Shown in pieces: positions 32,479 through 44,032 of a stretch of DNA of 64,000 bases. Positions within the stretch are counted from its first letter, which is position 1. Every line of letters begins with the position of its first letter. A program made the translations under genes and the position numbers. Location: the NCBI RefSeq assembly GCF_000165425.1, contig NW_001799499.1:62001-126000 (forward strand), in the 5' to 3' direction. The DNA comes from Paramecium tetraurelia (taxonomy: Eukaryota > Ciliophora > Oligohymenophorea > Peniculida > Parameciidae). Below the pieces are notes generated by a model, which saw only the letters and a program-made list of their open reading frames with translations, was not told where the DNA came from and did not search any database.

Positions 32479-35400
32479 TCATTTACTATAATAATAATTA
32501 ACATAATATATTATTTTACTTGAAGAAAAGGAAATTAACTGATAAATGGGATATGATAATAATTTATTTATAACAAAAGAAACTTTATAATGGGTAAATT
32601 CCTTAGTTAATGACAGACCATGAACCCAACCTTTCTTTAATGAGGAGAACTTATAAATATTGTTTAATAACATAATAATATTGATATCAGTAGGCTAGTT
32701 AGGATGAGGACTAACTTGATATACTTTTTTATTAAAGTTATTAAATTCTGGCAGTGAGTTTTTGAGGAGTTGATTATTTTTATGAAAGTCTAAGAATAAT
32801 ATTGATTTATACTTTCTATTATTAATTGTTAGACTTATTGATGCTCGGCTTTCATTCAAAACAGATTGTCTGTTGTTTTGTTAAGATTCAAGAATAGATT
32901 TTTGTAATTCAACTTCCAAAGTTTTCAATTTCTTCTCTTTTATAACTTAGCAGTTAGGGAGAGTTTTCATCAAGCATTTCCATGAATCAAGAGGTTACAG
33001 AGAACTCAAAATTACAGTTAATTCTCTTGCATTTAAATTGCCATGAATTATGCTTATCAACTTTGTAATATAGTAAAATAAGCTTTCATTGTAGCTGTGA
33101 GCTCTTAAAGCCGTTTGCATAGAAAGTTGTATAAGCATTATAGAGGGAACTAATTAATCCAACATTAAATAAGATATTTTAAAGTAAGTAAGTGGGAGCC
33201 TTTTCAAATATCATATTTATAAATTCGACAAACTGATATTGATATAGAGAATTTTGTTTGCTCTTAAAGAAAAAAATAATGTATAAATGGATGGTTGTTT
33301 CACTTAAGAACTTGTAGATATTTCTATTTAATTTTGTTGCATCATAAGGTTCAAATATGGCAAATCCATTGTTGATTGTTTAAAACAAAATAAATTGAGA
33401 AGTAAAACTCAAATCTAAATTTTACCTATTTAAGTTAATGATGATTTTATTCAGATATTCTATTGTTGAATAGAAAATCTCCCTTAAAAATTCTTATTAT
33501 TCAGCATTTCCATACCTTTTAGCAAGATAGTATATTGAATTTATTATTTTACCACATTGGAAACTTACATCTTTCTTCATATGTATTTCATATAAATAAA
33601 ATTTAAATAAAGAAAGCACTAATTCTTAATTTAAAACCAAATTACAAAAGTGTTCTCCATTGTCTAAGTTTCTCATCTAATGAATGGCAATCACATTAAC
33701 TATTTTTTCTAATAAGTTTATGAGATGTTCAAAAGTATTTGCATTAAAATAAAATTCAGATGAATGTATTTCAAATTAACTTGGATTTGCTTTTTGATTA
33801 CCTGAAGGGTACAGCATTATAAGTTTACTACTTGAAAATCCAGTCTCTGATGACAATGAAGACCTGGAAGTCTATTAAAGATTTTAAGCCCATAATGATG
33901 TTTTAGAACTGACAGATTTCTCATGTTTTTCCAATTTCTCAACACTTCCCCTTTTTGATTTGGAGTCATTAAATGCAAATTATAATTCACTCTATTTATT
34001 AGACACTGATTTTGGAGTATTAATCGATGGGAGAGTGGGTACATTGAGACTTATGTTACGACTATGTGAAACAGTCGGTGTACGATGAGTTGTCATCTAA
34101 GATTCTGCTTTCGTACTTTACTTTCTACTATAATTAATAGACTTATGCACTCTTCTTTCATCTAAATATGCTCTTATGGCGTCTACATCGTTTTCTAATA
34201 ATTAAGCATAAGATATATTTTCAGGATATTGGATATGTTCTTCTAAATTTTGTGAATTGGCTGATCCTCCTAAAGGTCCAATAAATTCATCTAATGTACT
34301 GATTTTCACAATTTCAATAGGTTTTTGAACATCTTTGAATTTTGATAGAAAGTTGAGTATTTGCTATTTTTCCTCATCCTTCTCTGTTACAGGAAACTTT
34401 AAATTGGCAATAGAGTAATTTTATTGGAATATTGCATTACTTAAATATTCTATCCATTTAGTTTCCAAAATGTATTACCAAATCTATTTTTAAATAAAAA
34501 AACCAAGTTTATATTTATCAACAGTTAAGTCTAAAATATCAATTATCAAAGATTCAATAAATGGGTTACTTGAATATTATAAAAACAAGAATAGGAAATC
34601 TAATTCGATGATCTTCAATACACTAGCTTTTGGACAAATAAGCAATAATTGATCAATTAAAATAGCTAAATGATTTAAATTCAATTGAATTGATTGATTG
34701 TTGAGGCTCTCTATAATTTATTCAACTATAAGAGGATAAGAATTAAATGATACATATTTTGGGAGTCATATCTTGAATTGTCAGATAAAATCTAGAGTGA
34801 TTTACTTTTTAAGTCAAAAACTGAAGACTTTTGAAGGATCTCACTGTGTTCAAATAATCCATGGGTATAGTACTAGATTTAAATGTAGTTTTGTAATCAT
34901 TGCTATCTATATCCTTTTTCTAAAATAATAGACCCTTAATATTGAATTGTAAATAATACCCAATCATCTATAAGTTCTGTTTCTAGAGGATTGATTATAA
35001 ATTTAATTAGTATCTCTATGTTGTCGTTATTATGTAGCTGGAGTTGATCATGTTGAGTAACCATTTCTATAGGTTTGCAGATTATCTTTTGCATAATTTC
35101 AACATAATCAGAAACTGATTCTACTTTACTGGCTGGTGTTATATATTCATCATCCTACTCAGTTTTGATTTGTTTTTCGGTTCCAATGTAGTTGAATGAA
35201 GACATAGACTTTTTTCTGTCTAAAATCCACTTAGGAGCAATCTCAATAGTCCATCTATTGCAAACTAAATAATATAAAATAAATATTACAATCGTCTAAT
35301 TCGTAATCATATTTGTTCTTCCATGGAAATTCATAAAATATACTCTATTTACAATCGAAGAACTGATCAATCAATTATTACTGAAATTTTTGGCATCGAG

Positions 35401-35985
35401 TATGTGTAATGAACTGTTTAAAAATTATTGACATTTCTTCCAAATCCACATTGAGTTGAATTGCCAATAAAAAGAATCTCTTCAAGTAAGAACAAGCGAA
35501 TCTTTTAGCTATTAACAATTTCTCTATGACTTATTTTGAAAATGGTGTGGACCCCTATTTTTATTATTCTTCAATAATCTTATTAACATTTCCGCTATGC
35601 ATATATATCTTTATATACTTAAATGTCATCTTTAGGCTTCTAGTACTCCTATTGCCTAAAAATTCTCTGTATTCTTAGAGTTCACTTACATCCTAAAGTG
35701 CTCTATAAAAAGCGAAAAGGAATAACTTATGTTTAAAATAATCAAAGAAAGCTGATATCAGTAATTCAATGCTTGCCTATTAGAAAGGATAAGAACAAAT
35801 CACTTATTATAAGTTACAAATAAAAACTTGATTTTAAGATGTTATGATCTGTGATTATTTACATGTTTCTCAAGTTCAAAGAAACTTCCTTAATTCCCAA
35901 ACTTATTTTTTGAAGTCGTACATATTCATCGTCTTCTCCCAACTAAGAATATTAAGGATATTGTTACAGCTTCTGCAAACATCAT
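32479..35985 (-). CDS. Very long helical protein, unrecognised
   Basis: Starts at ATG 35985 (MMFAEA, then a 25-nt intron GTAACA...CTTAG into LGEDDEYVRLQKISLG). More short introns occur, including 25 nt before position 35280 and about 30 nt before 33800. About 1,080 residues. The first 600 are mostly helices (KQVIEKLLIAKRFACSYLKR, LAILIDQLLLICPKASVLKI) like HEAT/ARM folds. Around residues 620-720 is a Ser/Thr/Lys-rich linker (TTHRTPTVSHSRNISLNVPT). Helices then resume to TGA 32479-32481. No family was assigned. A scaffold role is possible. Confidence 0.7.
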
Positions 35986-36436
35986 TAGAGTGTGTTATTT
36001 TTAATATATGATTGTAAAATTAAAAAAAGCTTGGTTATAAATCAAATTATTCACAGATATGTCATATCAAAGTAGGAAAATCATTTTTAGATACCAAACT
36101 TACTAAAGCCTACATTTTAGGATAAAAAATTTAGAGACAGTTTTTATGGTGGATGGCCAATTAATTTAAAATTGCTTTGTCTCTTAAAAGTTGAATTTAA
36201 CATAAAACAGAGAATAGTAATGAAATAATTTTGGAAAGTACTGAGAGTAAAATAAATAATAAATAGTATGGTATTTCAATACTTTAAAGTGTTTTATTTT
36301 ATTTAAATTAAAATCTAGATTTAATTATAATATATAAATATCTGTGAGTTTTGATATATATATACATACTGTAATGATAATATAGTGTGTGTAATATCTT
36401 GAATTAAAACATATGAAATCAAATACTAATTATAAA
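35986..36436. other. Intergenic region
   Basis: About 450 bp of AT-rich DNA upstream of the long helical gene and downstream of the kinase gene (both minus). It includes a TATATATA run near 36354-36363. No coding evidence. Confidence 0.5.
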
Positions 36437-37936
36437 TCAAACGATTTTGAGGATAATAGTTTTAAGTTCATGGAAATCATGATATTATTTTATTAAAAGG
36501 GATTGAGCTGATTACATTAAGTTTTTGAAGAGATTAAATGAAAATTCACGATTTCTATTTTTTACCTTCTATGCCCAGGTATCAAAGAGTGATATTGAGT
36601 CTTCTAAATTCATTTCTTAGAATTTAGCAATGAAATTATTTCTAAGTGTGCTATCTCCTGGGAATGTTAAAATTAAATGCATAATCAGTGCTCCAAAGGC
36701 GAGTGCCATATTTTCAATATTATTCAAGGTTTATTGATTATTATTAATGGGATTGAAATCGGAGAGCATAACCTTTGAAAATCCATGAATTAATTACTTA
36801 TAAATCTCCAGTGACAGTAATAGTAACCATGATATTTTCAGGTTTTAAGTCAACAATGTGGATGTTCCTTAGTTTCAGAAACTCCAAACCTTGGACAATC
36901 TACACCATAATGTCTTGAATCAACTTGAGTTTTTATTTGCAAGACATGGGGTTCATATAAAAATAAGCATAGCTAAGCAAATTTTTGGCCTATGATACAT
37001 AACGTGGATAAGTGCAATATTCAATTTACATAAATAAATAAGGTTGGAAGTTGAGCATTTCGAGCCACCAGTCATATAATCTGACAACATTGGGGTGCGA
37101 AAGGGAAGCAAGTATTTTGGCTCTGCCTATATGTACATCTTTAGAATGGAAGACATTCATAAATGATGAATTGAAGGTGGTTCTCAGATGAATCTAGGAG
37201 ATAATATAGTGAGGGATATTTACTCGCTTTACAAAATAAATCTGATCATCCACAGGCTTATAGACATGAAATAATGATTGATGACTTTCGATTTCTTCGT
37301 TTAAGATGATGAATTCATTCTTGAATTTGTTTGTTTTTAGAAATTAGTTTTTGTAATCTTGCTGCACATATGGTATCTTAATTATATTTTCAATTCTAAA
37401 AAAATGCATTAAAAATCTAACTCGCTCTTATTTTTAATCAATCACTATCTTTTTGATAATGAATTCTCTGATGTTCCTATGGATATAGATAAAAGCAGTG
37501 GATTTAATCTAGCCTGTCGAAGTTATGAACCCAATGTTGATATCCTAATAGAAACATCTAAAAAGCTGATTTTCTTTGCTCTCTATATTAGATCATAAAT
37601 ACAATGAATTCCTATTTCGATTTAATGTAATTAGGGATTAACATCCTTTTGAGAGCTTTGCGAATGACTTTAGTGATCATAAGGATGTAGTGAAAGAAGG
37701 GATCATCGTAATAGCAATTGTGGCTTATGTTTGAGATGATGAGAACTTGGGTGAATGATGGATAGTTGTCTGTTGATAGGAATTCCTGTTTGAGTTTTTG
37801 ATTGTCTATCTAGTTTTGTAGTTTGACTATACATTACAAGTGCGACCTTGATTTTGTTCTCATCAGCAATTTGGACAACTTCCTTATAATTCTCTACGTC
37901 CTCGGCGACTTCCTCAATCACAAGGTTACTATTCAT
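36437..37936 (-). CDS. Atypical protein kinase, eIF2-alpha-kinase-like
   Basis: ATG 37936 (MNSNLVIEEVAEDVENYKEV). An N-terminal alpha/beta region of about 180 residues is followed by a kinase domain. The VxK position reads IYFVKRVNIP; then LSHPNVVRLYDWWLE and MQIEYC, typical of the PEK/GCN2 group. The catalytic loop is IHIVDLKPENIM, where HRD has become I-V-D. After a 25-nt intron the DFG position is SDFNP. The Lys and both Asp remain, so activity is possible but unusual. The C-lobe is short, ending at TGA 36437. Several introns are hand-placed. Confidence 0.7.
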
Positions 37937-38180
37937 GAATTCATAATGCTATCATGATTCTGAATCATTTACCTCACAACTATTCTAATACATAAATATA
38001 TAAATATATATTTTATAGAAATCTTATTTTTATTTGCGAACTTATCATGTGTATTTTGTGAATATTTTGTGATTCTCCTGATCTCGTCCTATTCCTCAGA
38101 TTGCCCAAGGGAGAAACAGATTTCCGCACATATATAACTATATAAATAAATTTGTATAATAAAATAAATATTCAATTTAG

Positions 38181-39713
38181 ATGATGACCTTATAATCGGA
38201 CAATAGAGCATTAAATGTCAAATAAACAATTTTTGAACACTTTATATTTCCATTCAAATTGAACCCCCAAATTTTAAATCAAATTAATAGCTCATTCATC
38301 TCCTTTGAATAATTTAGAGATATTGCTCAAAAATACTCAGTCTCAAATATCGATGCCGATGTTATTTTCACTTTCTTTTAGTTGGCATTAGAAAACTAGC
38401 CAACAGTAGAACGCAAAATTGTGGATCTCAAACAACTGAGCTTATTCTTGTCCTTACAAAATTTTAATCATGCAGGAAGACATTCAATTTTTGAAAACAT
38501 CAACATCAACGATGTGAAATATCAAGAAAGACAACGACAACCCATGAATTCCTATTCTCCATTGAACTCTCCCAGAGCAAAAACAATGAGGGCTCAATCT
38601 CAATAGAATGACATACAGTAAGTAATATAGTTTGTGAAATCGAATGTTAAAGATTGGATGAGTCTATTAACCAACAATCAAGAAGCAATAACTAGTTAAG
38701 AATTTAATTTGTTATCCTTGATTCTATTTAATGAATAGAAATCTATAAGTTAATTAATTTTTGATCGAACTAACAAATTGGGCAAAGAGATTGTGTCAGA
38801 ATGGACAATTAAGAATATTTAGTGTTAAGAATATGGTACCTAAATTTATTATCTATATAGCATCAACTATCAGTGGATTCACAAAGTCAGTAACCATTAA
38901 AAACAACGTAGGAGAGGATCTAAAAATAACTCAGTGTGATGATTCTATGATTTACATCGATTGCAGTGTAAATACATTATCAATATCCCAATGCACTAAC
39001 TGCTAAATCTTTGTTGGATCTGTGAGAATGATTACTAGCATAACCTCATGTGAGAAGATAACTGTTTGTGTAGCATCCAATTATCTTAAAATCAGCAATA
39101 CAATAGATTCAACCATCCATTACTATGGGTCATATTCACCCATTCTCTATGGTGATTGCAGATCCATCATACTTGCTCCCAATAATTCTAATACAGAGAA
39201 GACTCTTCAGAGATTAAGAGAAGCATCCATCCCCATTAATAAGTAATGTAGAGACAAATATCAGAAACCCTTAATTATAGGACAGAGTAAGATTGATTGG
39301 TCACTTCTACCTATTGAAGAGTTTAGTAAGTTCATATTGCCAGAATCACATTTTGGATGCATTGATTCACCATTGATTTTAGAGTGCAATTTCGATATTG
39401 ACAGAATGAACAAAGAAATTACAGAAAAGAAGATTTTGACTCAATAGATGAATTATGAAAAGTAAGAAATACCATTTTAAATAAGAGAATCGTTCTTCCA
39501 CTTCTGGCTCCCCCTGAATACATTAAGGCTGTTTATGATAGATACTAATTGTTTGCTGGCATCCAAGCTTAAATCAAACAATCCAATCTAAAAGAGGAAA
39601 ATCAGAAACTACTCTAGAATGCCATTTAAGGAAACTTCAGAGAATGGCTAGTGTCCACAGGAACTATTAAAGGGATCAGCGATTTAGTTAAATTAATTGA
39701 TTAAGAATAATGA
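38181..39713 (+). CDS. TBCCD1: TBCC domain-containing protein 1
   Basis: ATG 38181 (MMTLQSDNRALNVKQTIF). The N-terminal helical half is followed by a TBCC/CARP beta-helix: TIKNNVGEDLKITQCDDS, MIYIDCSVNTLSISQC, TNCQIFVGSV, CEKITVCVASNYLKISN, IHYYGSYSPILYGDCRSIIL. A C-terminal helix ends at VKLIDQEQ. Introns are 25 nt (near 38833-38857) and 26 nt (near 39462-39487). TBCCD1 works at centrosome/basal-body positioning in other eukaryotes. It lacks a clear catalytic Arg finger of true TBCC, as expected. TGA is at 39711-39713. Confidence 0.85.
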
Positions 39714-39737
39714 AATATATAAAATATAATTTATTAA

Positions 39738-40082
39738 ATGGGTGGTATTTATAGAAGAAAAGGAAATTCGGCAAAGAACAAGTAACATCATCGTATGTTG
39801 AAAACCAAATCCTATATAAGAGCTAATGATTAAATACACGATGATATTAAACCTGAAAATATATAAAAATGGTAGAATCAACCAATCGATGAAACATTAC
39901 CTGGATTAGGTTAATATTACTGCGTCTCTTGTGCTAGGTACTTTGTTAATGAAGAATCCATCAAAAAACATTAAGTTAGCAAATAAGTATGATTACTTTA
40001 AGTATTATAGCATAAAAAACAAGAGAAAAGAGCCAAAGAAAAACCATATACTCATATGGAAGCAGAATAAGCTGGAAAATGA
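39738..40082 (+). CDS. ZNF593: ZNF593/Bud20-type zinc finger protein
   Basis: ATG 39738 (MGGIYRRKGNSAKNKQHHRM). Then comes the conserved block DDIKPENIQKWQNQPIDETL, and a single C2H2 finger YYCVSCARYFVNEESIKKH with its last His after a 24-nt intron at 39987-40010. The tail is EKRAKEKPYTHMEAEQAGK. The product has about 106 residues, the usual size. Bud20/ZNF593 takes part in pre-60S ribosome export. It begins 24 bp after the TBCCD1 stop. Confidence 0.92.
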
Positions 40083-41597
40083 TTATAAAATTAATATCAT
40101 CATTTATTTTGATTAGATCTACTTTTAAAATAGTATATTATGCATACTTTCTCCGAGATTGGGGTATCAATATTTTGGTTTCATCTTCTCATTTGAATAT
40201 TTAGTCTAACTTTGATTACAATAATCTAAAAATGACTTAATAATCTAAAAATGATTATCTCAATCTAATAATGATTAGCATAAACTTGCGCAATCCAATT
40301 TAACTAGAATTTAATAGGAATGAATTTATTATAATCTAAAATCAATAAAACTAAATTTCTCAAAAAATATTGCTAATATCCTTATAATCTAAAAAAATTA
40401 TTCATTTTTTTGAATTGTTCTTTCGAATAATTTAAATCTTAGTATTTAATCTTTATTTTAGTTTTATGAAATCATCAGAATTTTGAAATTAAAATAGCAT
40501 TTATATAATTTGTTTTTGAACTTCATTTAATTCATTAGCTATTAGTTGTACATTATTATACTAATTTACCAATTCAATCAGATATAATAATAATACATTT
40601 TAAGAAGAGGGCAAAAATATTATTTTCTGAAATATAAGTTTATTGTCTATAATCATGAATTATTTTTAATTAAATTATATTGTTTATTTGATTATAATGT
40701 TGAACTCTTAGAATTAGATCTAATAGAACTTTATATTATCTCCATTAGAAGAAGAAAAGAATCATTATAAATTTTACTTTTTTCAATTCTAAATTATAAT
40801 ATTACTTGTTTAATAAGGAGAAATCTTTTGCCATTTTAAATATTTTATAGTTTAATGATATTTCCAAATTTGATTGATATATTTGATTGCAACAATAAAT
40901 TAATAATTGATGAATAATTTGATACCAAAATTCTTACATTATCCAAACCCTTACTATCCTTGTTTTAAATGTAAATTTAGTATCCTTAAAGTCCAACTTA
41001 GAATTCCAAGTGAAAACCATAGTTTTTGTGATACTCATAGATTGGAAGCGCATATTACTTAAAAAAAACTAGATAATAGAATAGAAATATGAATTAATTG
41101 ATGCCTTGAAATTATTAATCTTCAAGTAGGGAATATAAAAATTAAGTAGATTTAATTTAGTATCTGATTGATTAAATTTTATTGGATTTTATTTCTGTAG
41201 ATTATAAAGCATATATTAACACCTCATACTGTTATTTTAATAATAAATACAAAGTTTTAAAATTTTAAATATAAATCTAAGACAATATTCTAAATCTAAT
41301 GGAAGGTACAAGTCAATTTATTCATTTGATCAAGGTTCATTGAGTGTAATATACTAATCTTAAAGTATTGGCTAAATATTAGTATTATTTAGTAAGTACA
41401 ACAGTCTTAAATTAAGGATTATAATGTTCAATCTTTTGATTCTAATAATCTTCATGAGATTTATAATTATATGGTCCATCTAAATGGTAATACTGATATT
41501 GTATAATATATAAAAAATAATATGTTTTAATAGCTAAGGTGACGTACATCTTCAGTATAAATGAAAAAAGTAAAATAAAAGGAATGTAAAATAATAA
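40083..41597. other. Long intergenic region with short AT repeats
   Basis: About 1.5 kb, the largest gap in the window. At 40220-40400 the unit AATCTAAAAATGA and its variants occur about six times. One small plus-strand frame with a CxxC/CxxH pattern (40910-41092) is listed separately. Otherwise no coding or RNA feature was recognised. Confidence 0.5.
40910..41092 (+). CDS. Possible small zinc-binding peptide
   Basis: A 60-codon frame from ATG 40910 to TGA 41090-41092 has a coding-like composition with YPNPYYPCFKCKF and FCDTHRLEAHIT. The spacing C-x2-C ... C-x2-H could bind Zn. It could be an exon of a larger decayed or unmodelled gene. An internal GTAAATTTAG resembles a splice end but is too short. 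Confidence 0.3.
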
Positions 41598-42234
41598 ATG
41601 AGAAAACCACCATTTGAGCATTGTTTGGATTGCCCAATCATTATTAAATTGATGGATGCATGCCCTCTCTCCCCCTTCTGGCAAATATTCCAGGAAGAGG
41701 GATTTGGTGGTTTGGCAGATGCAACACTACTTTATGAATTATTTATGGTCATTATTTCTTTGGTGCCTTGGATTAGTGGATTGATTTTAGGAATATTGCT
41801 ACTGAAGAGAAGAGACATGAGATCTCTCATTCGTGCAGGAACTCATTTGTGTGCTCATATGTATAAAGTGTTATTAACTCTATTGTAGAACTTGTGATGT
41901 TGTCAAGGTTGTTTATTTCAAAGAAGACAGGCCGGATGGTTCATGCTCTTTGAAGTATGGATTGCCATCCTGTCATTCAATATTCGCAGGATTATATACA
42001 AGCTGGGTTTTGATTGAAATATTGGTTATTGGAATGAAATTAAAAACAAGACATATAATTGCAGTGATCTCTATGCTCATTGTCCCATACTCAAGGATTT
42101 ATTTAATTTATCATACGCTGAAGCAATGTATTTATGGTTGGACCATCGGATTTGGGTTTGCAGTGGTGGGATTGACATTGCATCATCAATGCAAGAAAAG
42201 AAGAAAGAATAAATAGGTTAAGGCCAAACAATGA
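41598..42234 (+). CDS. PAP2-family phosphatase, dolichyl-diphosphatase-like
   Basis: ATG 41598 (MRKPPFEHCLDC). A 28-nt intron (GTATAA...TTGTAG) near 41861-41888 joins the halves. The PAP2 signature comes in three parts: KEDRPDGSC, then LPSCHSIFAG (where PSGH is usual), then SRIYLIYHTLKQ. Four to five membrane helices. The YHT..Q spacing matches DOLPP1, which recycles dolichyl diphosphate on the ER lumen side. Gly to Cys in the second motif also occurs as PSSH in animals. The tail is basic (CKKRRKNKQVKAKQ). TGA is at 42232-42234. Confidence 0.8.
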
Positions 42235-42245
42235 TTGTTTATTTG

Positions 42246-42455
42246 TCATTAATTCCAATTCTTCACCTTTTTTAATTATTGAAATCCTGCAGCTATGAGA
42301 GTTTGAGCTAATTTATCATCTGCATTTCTATTTTCTTCAAATTAACTTCGAACTTCCTGAATCCAATCATCCCTAGCATGACTGGGCGGTATTTTTATGA
42401 AAGCTCTATAGAGTTTCAAAGCTTATGATTTCTAGATAAATTACCTTAGATTCAT
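42246..42455 (-). CDS. LYR-motif (complex 1 LYR) protein
   Basis: ATG 42455, 69 codons, no intron: MNLRQFIQKSQALKLYRAFI, then DDWIQEVRSQFEENRN. The L-Y-R signature and the following ...VRxxFxxNR pattern are diagnostic for the LYRM family of small mitochondrial assembly factors that bind acyl-carrier protein or Fe-S machinery. It is closest in pattern to LYRM2. The stop at 42246-42248 faces the PAP2 stop with an 11-bp gap. Confidence 0.8.
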
Positions 42456-42761
42456 TATTTATAAATATATAATAAATTCACTATTTTTAATCAATATGTC
42501 TATATCATAATAATTATTAAGAATAATTTTTATAGTTCCACTAATCGAAATATACTAGAATATTATTAAAATTATTTATATACTTGAATAGTTATTGAAG
42601 GTGAGTTTAATATAAGTAATCTTAGTCTTTAGTACATAATTGTCTATATCATTGAATCCCTTAATTATTTTTGAGATTCCAAGGTCGGATTACTTAATGT
42701 TCATAATATTGAAGTGTTTATTTCAGAAATATGAAAAGAGAAATGAATTATTAAATTATTT
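42456..42761. other. Divergent intergenic region
   Basis: About 300 bp of AT-rich DNA with TATA-like runs between the divergent LYR gene and the Gln-rich gene at 42762. No coding run was seen. Confidence 0.45.
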
Positions 42762-43960
42762 ATGTTATCATATTATAGTACAGGACAGTTTCCGAAATCT
42801 TTAGATCCACCATCTCGTTTCAAGTAAAGATAAGCAAGCAAAGTATTCGATCTATCATTTAATCAAGGGAGATGGCGAATCTATGTATAAAAGAAACTTT
42901 GAAGATCCCCAGAAACATGATTTCAAACAAAGTGCTCATGCTTTGAATTAAGAGTTCCATCATAAGCAATACCATAAAATTAATGCTGATTACAAGTATT
43001 TCTGTAAATCTAAATAAAAAGGGATCGCTTCTTTGATACTATGCATAACACGACAAAGCTATAGAAATAGGAAGATAAGTTGTTTTATGAAAGTGCTGCA
43101 CGACAACAGAATCTAGATTAACCCAATCATTTGCATAATTGGAAAATTGTAAAAGAGAGACAATATGCAGAGTATGTAACTGCAAATATTTAATAGACGA
43201 GTGCAATAGCAATCTAAATGTGACCAAGGGAAACTTGTAAGCAAGAATGAATATTAAGCTACTTAATCATCCAATCCTGAATCTAAAACAAATACTTTGG
43301 CTAGATCCAATATGTTCGAAATATCAAAACCTCTATTAAGAATTAACAAAGATCTCAAAAGCTAATAATTGATAAAGAATGTGCAAATTGTATCTGATGA
43401 TATTCCCGATTGGTGTTCTTCTACTAATAAATACTATACTCCTGAACATATTGAATAAATTAAGAAGTAAAGACAGTAACAATTAGCTAAAGCTGACATC
43501 TTGGGTAATTTTATTAAGGAACCCAAGAAGGATCCCGATAATAAAGTTTATCAAGACAATCCCTTTGTTGGCTAAAGATATGTAATTAATTGTATTAACT
43601 TAATTTAAGGAACCAAAACGCATGTGTGTATTTTATGATAAACCAGATCATGTGAGAGGACAATAAAGTGCCACTTAGGATTTAAGTAAATCTAAAGTGA
43701 ACTTAACTTGGAAGGAGAATGTCTAATCACAAAGATTTGAACCAAGATTACCAGAATAAATTGGAAGAACAGATCAACCTGTGATTAAATCACTTAATTA
43801 AAAAAGAGATCCCAATTTTCCAAAAGTAGAAAAAATTGGACAATCAGATGTGTATCTATATTTTATTTTATGTAGTTATAAAAAAATAGAAAAGGATAAA
43901 CCTATTTAATTAAAAATTGGTCATGGCTCTCCTTCTACGTTGAATCCAGTTAAGTATTGA
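42762..43960 (+). CDS. Hypothetical hydrophilic protein
   Basis: ATG 42762 (MLSYYSTGQFPKSLDPPSRF). Introns include 25 nt near 43166-43190, 28 nt near 43581-43608 and 24 nt near 43852-43875. They give one frame to TGA 43958-43960. Readable parts include DRFFDTMHNTTKLQ, PDWCSSTNKYYTPEHIEQIK, DNKVYQDNPFVGQRY and YKKIEKDKPIQLKIGHG. The style (long, charged, few hydrophobic cores) recalls axonemal-associated proteins, but I cannot name a family. The exon joints near 42820 and 43010 are unresolved. Confidence 0.65.
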
Positions 43961-44032
43961 TGTATTTGTTACATAATTTAATTGATATAATATTTTACTG
44001 TTTTCTCTAAAATTAAAGATGTAATTATATAA

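Noticed and set aside
33817-34044. 75-codon minus-strand frame
   Set aside because: It is an alternative frame inside the long helical gene, whose main frame continues through with Ser/Thr-rich linker codons.
41442-41684. 80-codon minus-strand frame over the PAP2 start
   Set aside because: It overlaps the N-terminus of the PAP2 gene, which carries the three conserved motifs, so the minus frame is a shadow.
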